Source: Polycladospora coralii (GTDB taxonomy: Bacteria; Bacillota; Bacilli; Thermoactinomycetales; Thermoactinomycetaceae). Taken from it: a DNA stretch of 64,000 nucleotides. Below, in pieces: positions 63,206-64,000 of this stretch (its first letter is position 1; each line of letters starts with the position of its first letter). Both the position numbers and the translations under genes were made by a program. The stretch spans positions 21,720 through 85,719 of the forward strand of contig NZ_JACXAG020000009.1 of the NCBI RefSeq assembly GCF_014773435.2. The letters run 5' to 3'. The notes below the pieces were generated by a model. That model had not been told where the DNA came from. It saw only the letters and a list, made by a program, of their open reading frames with translations, and did not search any database.

Positions 63206-63607
63206 ATGGTCTCAAAAAAACGCCATCATCAATCGAAGATAATCAGATTGAAAAGTTTGCCCCTATCTGACTGTTCAGGTTTTCCTTGTCCCTTTGCTTC
63301 ATGCAATGGTGATTGTACATGTCCTTTCACCGAATGTATATCTGCCCCGTTACTTATCTCAAATGTAGATGTTAACATTAAAGGTAAAAACAATATTGGG
63401 GGTACCCCTAGTAAATGTAAGCAGTTTACCATAATTACTAGGCCTAAAAAGAATAAATTGAAAGTCACTACTTTTAAATTCCCTAATATTAAAAATAAAA
63501 ATCGAAGACGAGCTATCTTGCAATTTACACACAGAGGAAAGCTAACAAATCGAGTGATCCGTTTTGACAAGCATGGTCATTTTATTCCTGATTGCGCTCG
63601 TAAATAG
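63206..63607 (+). CDS. hypothetical small cysteine-rich basic protein
   Basis: This 133-residue protein starts at the ATG at 63206 behind AAAGGAGG. The N-terminal third is cysteine-rich (LSDCSGFPCPFASC, NGDCTCPFTEC), the rest is basic and beta-rich (KNKNRRRAILQFTHRGKL). No signal peptide. The cysteine spacing could bind metal or form disulfides, as in some spore-coat or surface proteins. Family not recognised. Confidence 0.6.
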   Translation: MVSKKRHHQSKIIRLKSLPLSDCSGFPCPFASCNGDCTCPFTECISAPLLISNVDVNIKGKNNIGGTPSKCKQFTIITRPKKNKLKVTTFKFPNIKNKNRRRAILQFTHRGKLTNRVIRFDKHGHFIPDCARK

Positions 63608-63713
63608 CTCTAGCCACTTTGCTGTATGCGACAAACTCAGCTTGCGCTACCCGATTTTGTCTTATTACCCTTGCTTCGCTTGACATGATTATCTGCCTCT
63701 TTGAGCTAAGCCA

Positions 63714-63742
63714 AAAAAGCCTCACTTCAAATGAAGTGAGGC
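63714..63742 (-). terminator. terminator of the rRNA operon
   Basis: GCCTCACTTC and GAAGTGAGGC pair in a tight hairpin. On minus it is followed by TTTTTT, just past the 5S rRNA. Confidence 0.85.
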
Positions 63743-63749
63743 CAAATGA

Positions 63750-63865
63750 GCCTGGCGACGTCCTACTCTCCCATAGATTAATCTATAGTACCATCGGCGC
63801 TGGAGGGCTTAACGGTCGTGTTCGGGATGGGAACGAGTGGGTCCCCTCCGCCATCATCACCAGAC
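63750..63865 (-). rRNA. rrf: 5S ribosomal RNA
   Basis: About 116 nt on minus. Contains CCCATCCCGAACACGACCGT, GTTAAGCCCTCCAGCGCCGA and the 3' end GAGTAGGACGTCGCCAGGC, all standard 5S segments. Ends are placed to within a few bases. Confidence 0.93.
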
Positions 63866-63944
63866 GTATAAAATTGTGGGTGTTTCACACCCTGAAAATT
63901 AGAATGGAAGCAAGTGTATGTGGAGAAGAAAAAATTAAATTGTA

Positions 63945-64000
63945 GGTTAAGCCCTCGACCGATTCGTACCTGTCAGCTGAACATATTGCTATGCTTACAC
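63945..64000 (-). rRNA. rrl: 23S ribosomal RNA, 3' end (partial)
   Basis: The minus strand reads CAGCTGACAGGTACGAATCGG, then TCGAGGGCTTAACC, the conserved 3' end of bacterial 23S rRNA. The gene continues beyond the right edge of the window. Confidence 0.92.

Noticed and set aside
63619..63945. 108-codon ORF across the 5S rRNA region
   Set aside because: It is antisense translation of 5S rRNA and its spacer.

Overview
The window is about 64 kb of a low-GC Gram-positive chromosome. Strong AGGAGG-type ribosome binding sites, TTG and GTG starts, a YugN-like protein, a divergent nadS/nadBCA locus, PepV, KtrB and a Vpr-like subtilisin all point to Bacillales-type Firmicutes. A Thermoactinomycetaceae-like member would fit, but that is an impression and not a determination. 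The right edge enters an rRNA operon (3' end of 23S, then 5S) read leftwards. Two tRNA groups lie nearby: Ser-Phe-Thr-Thr-Trp and Cys-Arg x4, all on the minus strand, with yugN antisense between them.

Left part (0-10.6 kb): a VanZ/PadR pair, several small enzymes (SRPBCC, VOC, GT2, PlsC, GNAT, redoxin), a Vga/Vml-like ABC-F ATPase with an attenuator-like leader, a YVTN beta-propeller and a Tat-exported YkuE-like phosphoesterase. Scars include a lone IS200/IS605-like end and a decayed SGNH-hydrolase gene.

10.6-18 kb is a decaying accessory locus. A frameshifted HTH-TPR (RRNPP-like) regulator faces a 24-bp perfect palindrome and a small exported peptide ORF. The peptide ORF runs into the remnant of a second, internally deleted regulator copy. 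That remnant abuts a 5'-truncated SdpB/HTTM gene, followed by intact DCC thiol-oxidoreductase and membrane transglutaminase genes. An IS1182-family element with a dead transposase follows.

20.77-26.8 kb holds what looks like a complete retron. It has a sigma-A-like promoter, then an msr-msd RNA gene (16-nt a1/a2 repeats, two msr hairpins, a 27-bp perfect msd stem), then a terminator. Three translationally coupled genes follow: a HEAT-like repeat protein (865 aa), a SWIM zinc-finger protein (550 aa) and a reverse transcriptase with NAxxH, YADD and VTG motifs. This is the most interesting system in the window and matches the HEAT/SWIM class of predicted anti-phage retrons.

26.8-55 kb is mostly housekeeping: FAH hydrolase, a GT28 glycolipid synthase, SodA, L,D-transpeptidase, NAD synthesis (nadS | nadBCA), PepV, a penicillin acylase homologue, a DUF819 plus sphingosine-phosphate-lyase-like pair behind a cre-like site, PhoU-like/Pit, a vWA lipoprotein, KtrB, MnmA and a secreted S8 protease. 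57-61 kb encodes a YnjBCD-like ABC importer with two separate permeases. Small secreted or membrane proteins of unknown function precede the rRNA operon.

Two cross-window patterns deserve checking. Three genes place strong Shine-Dalgarno sequences exactly before in-frame ATT or ATC codons rather than ATG, GTG or TTG. Two genes appear frameshifted by one missing A in a poly-A run.
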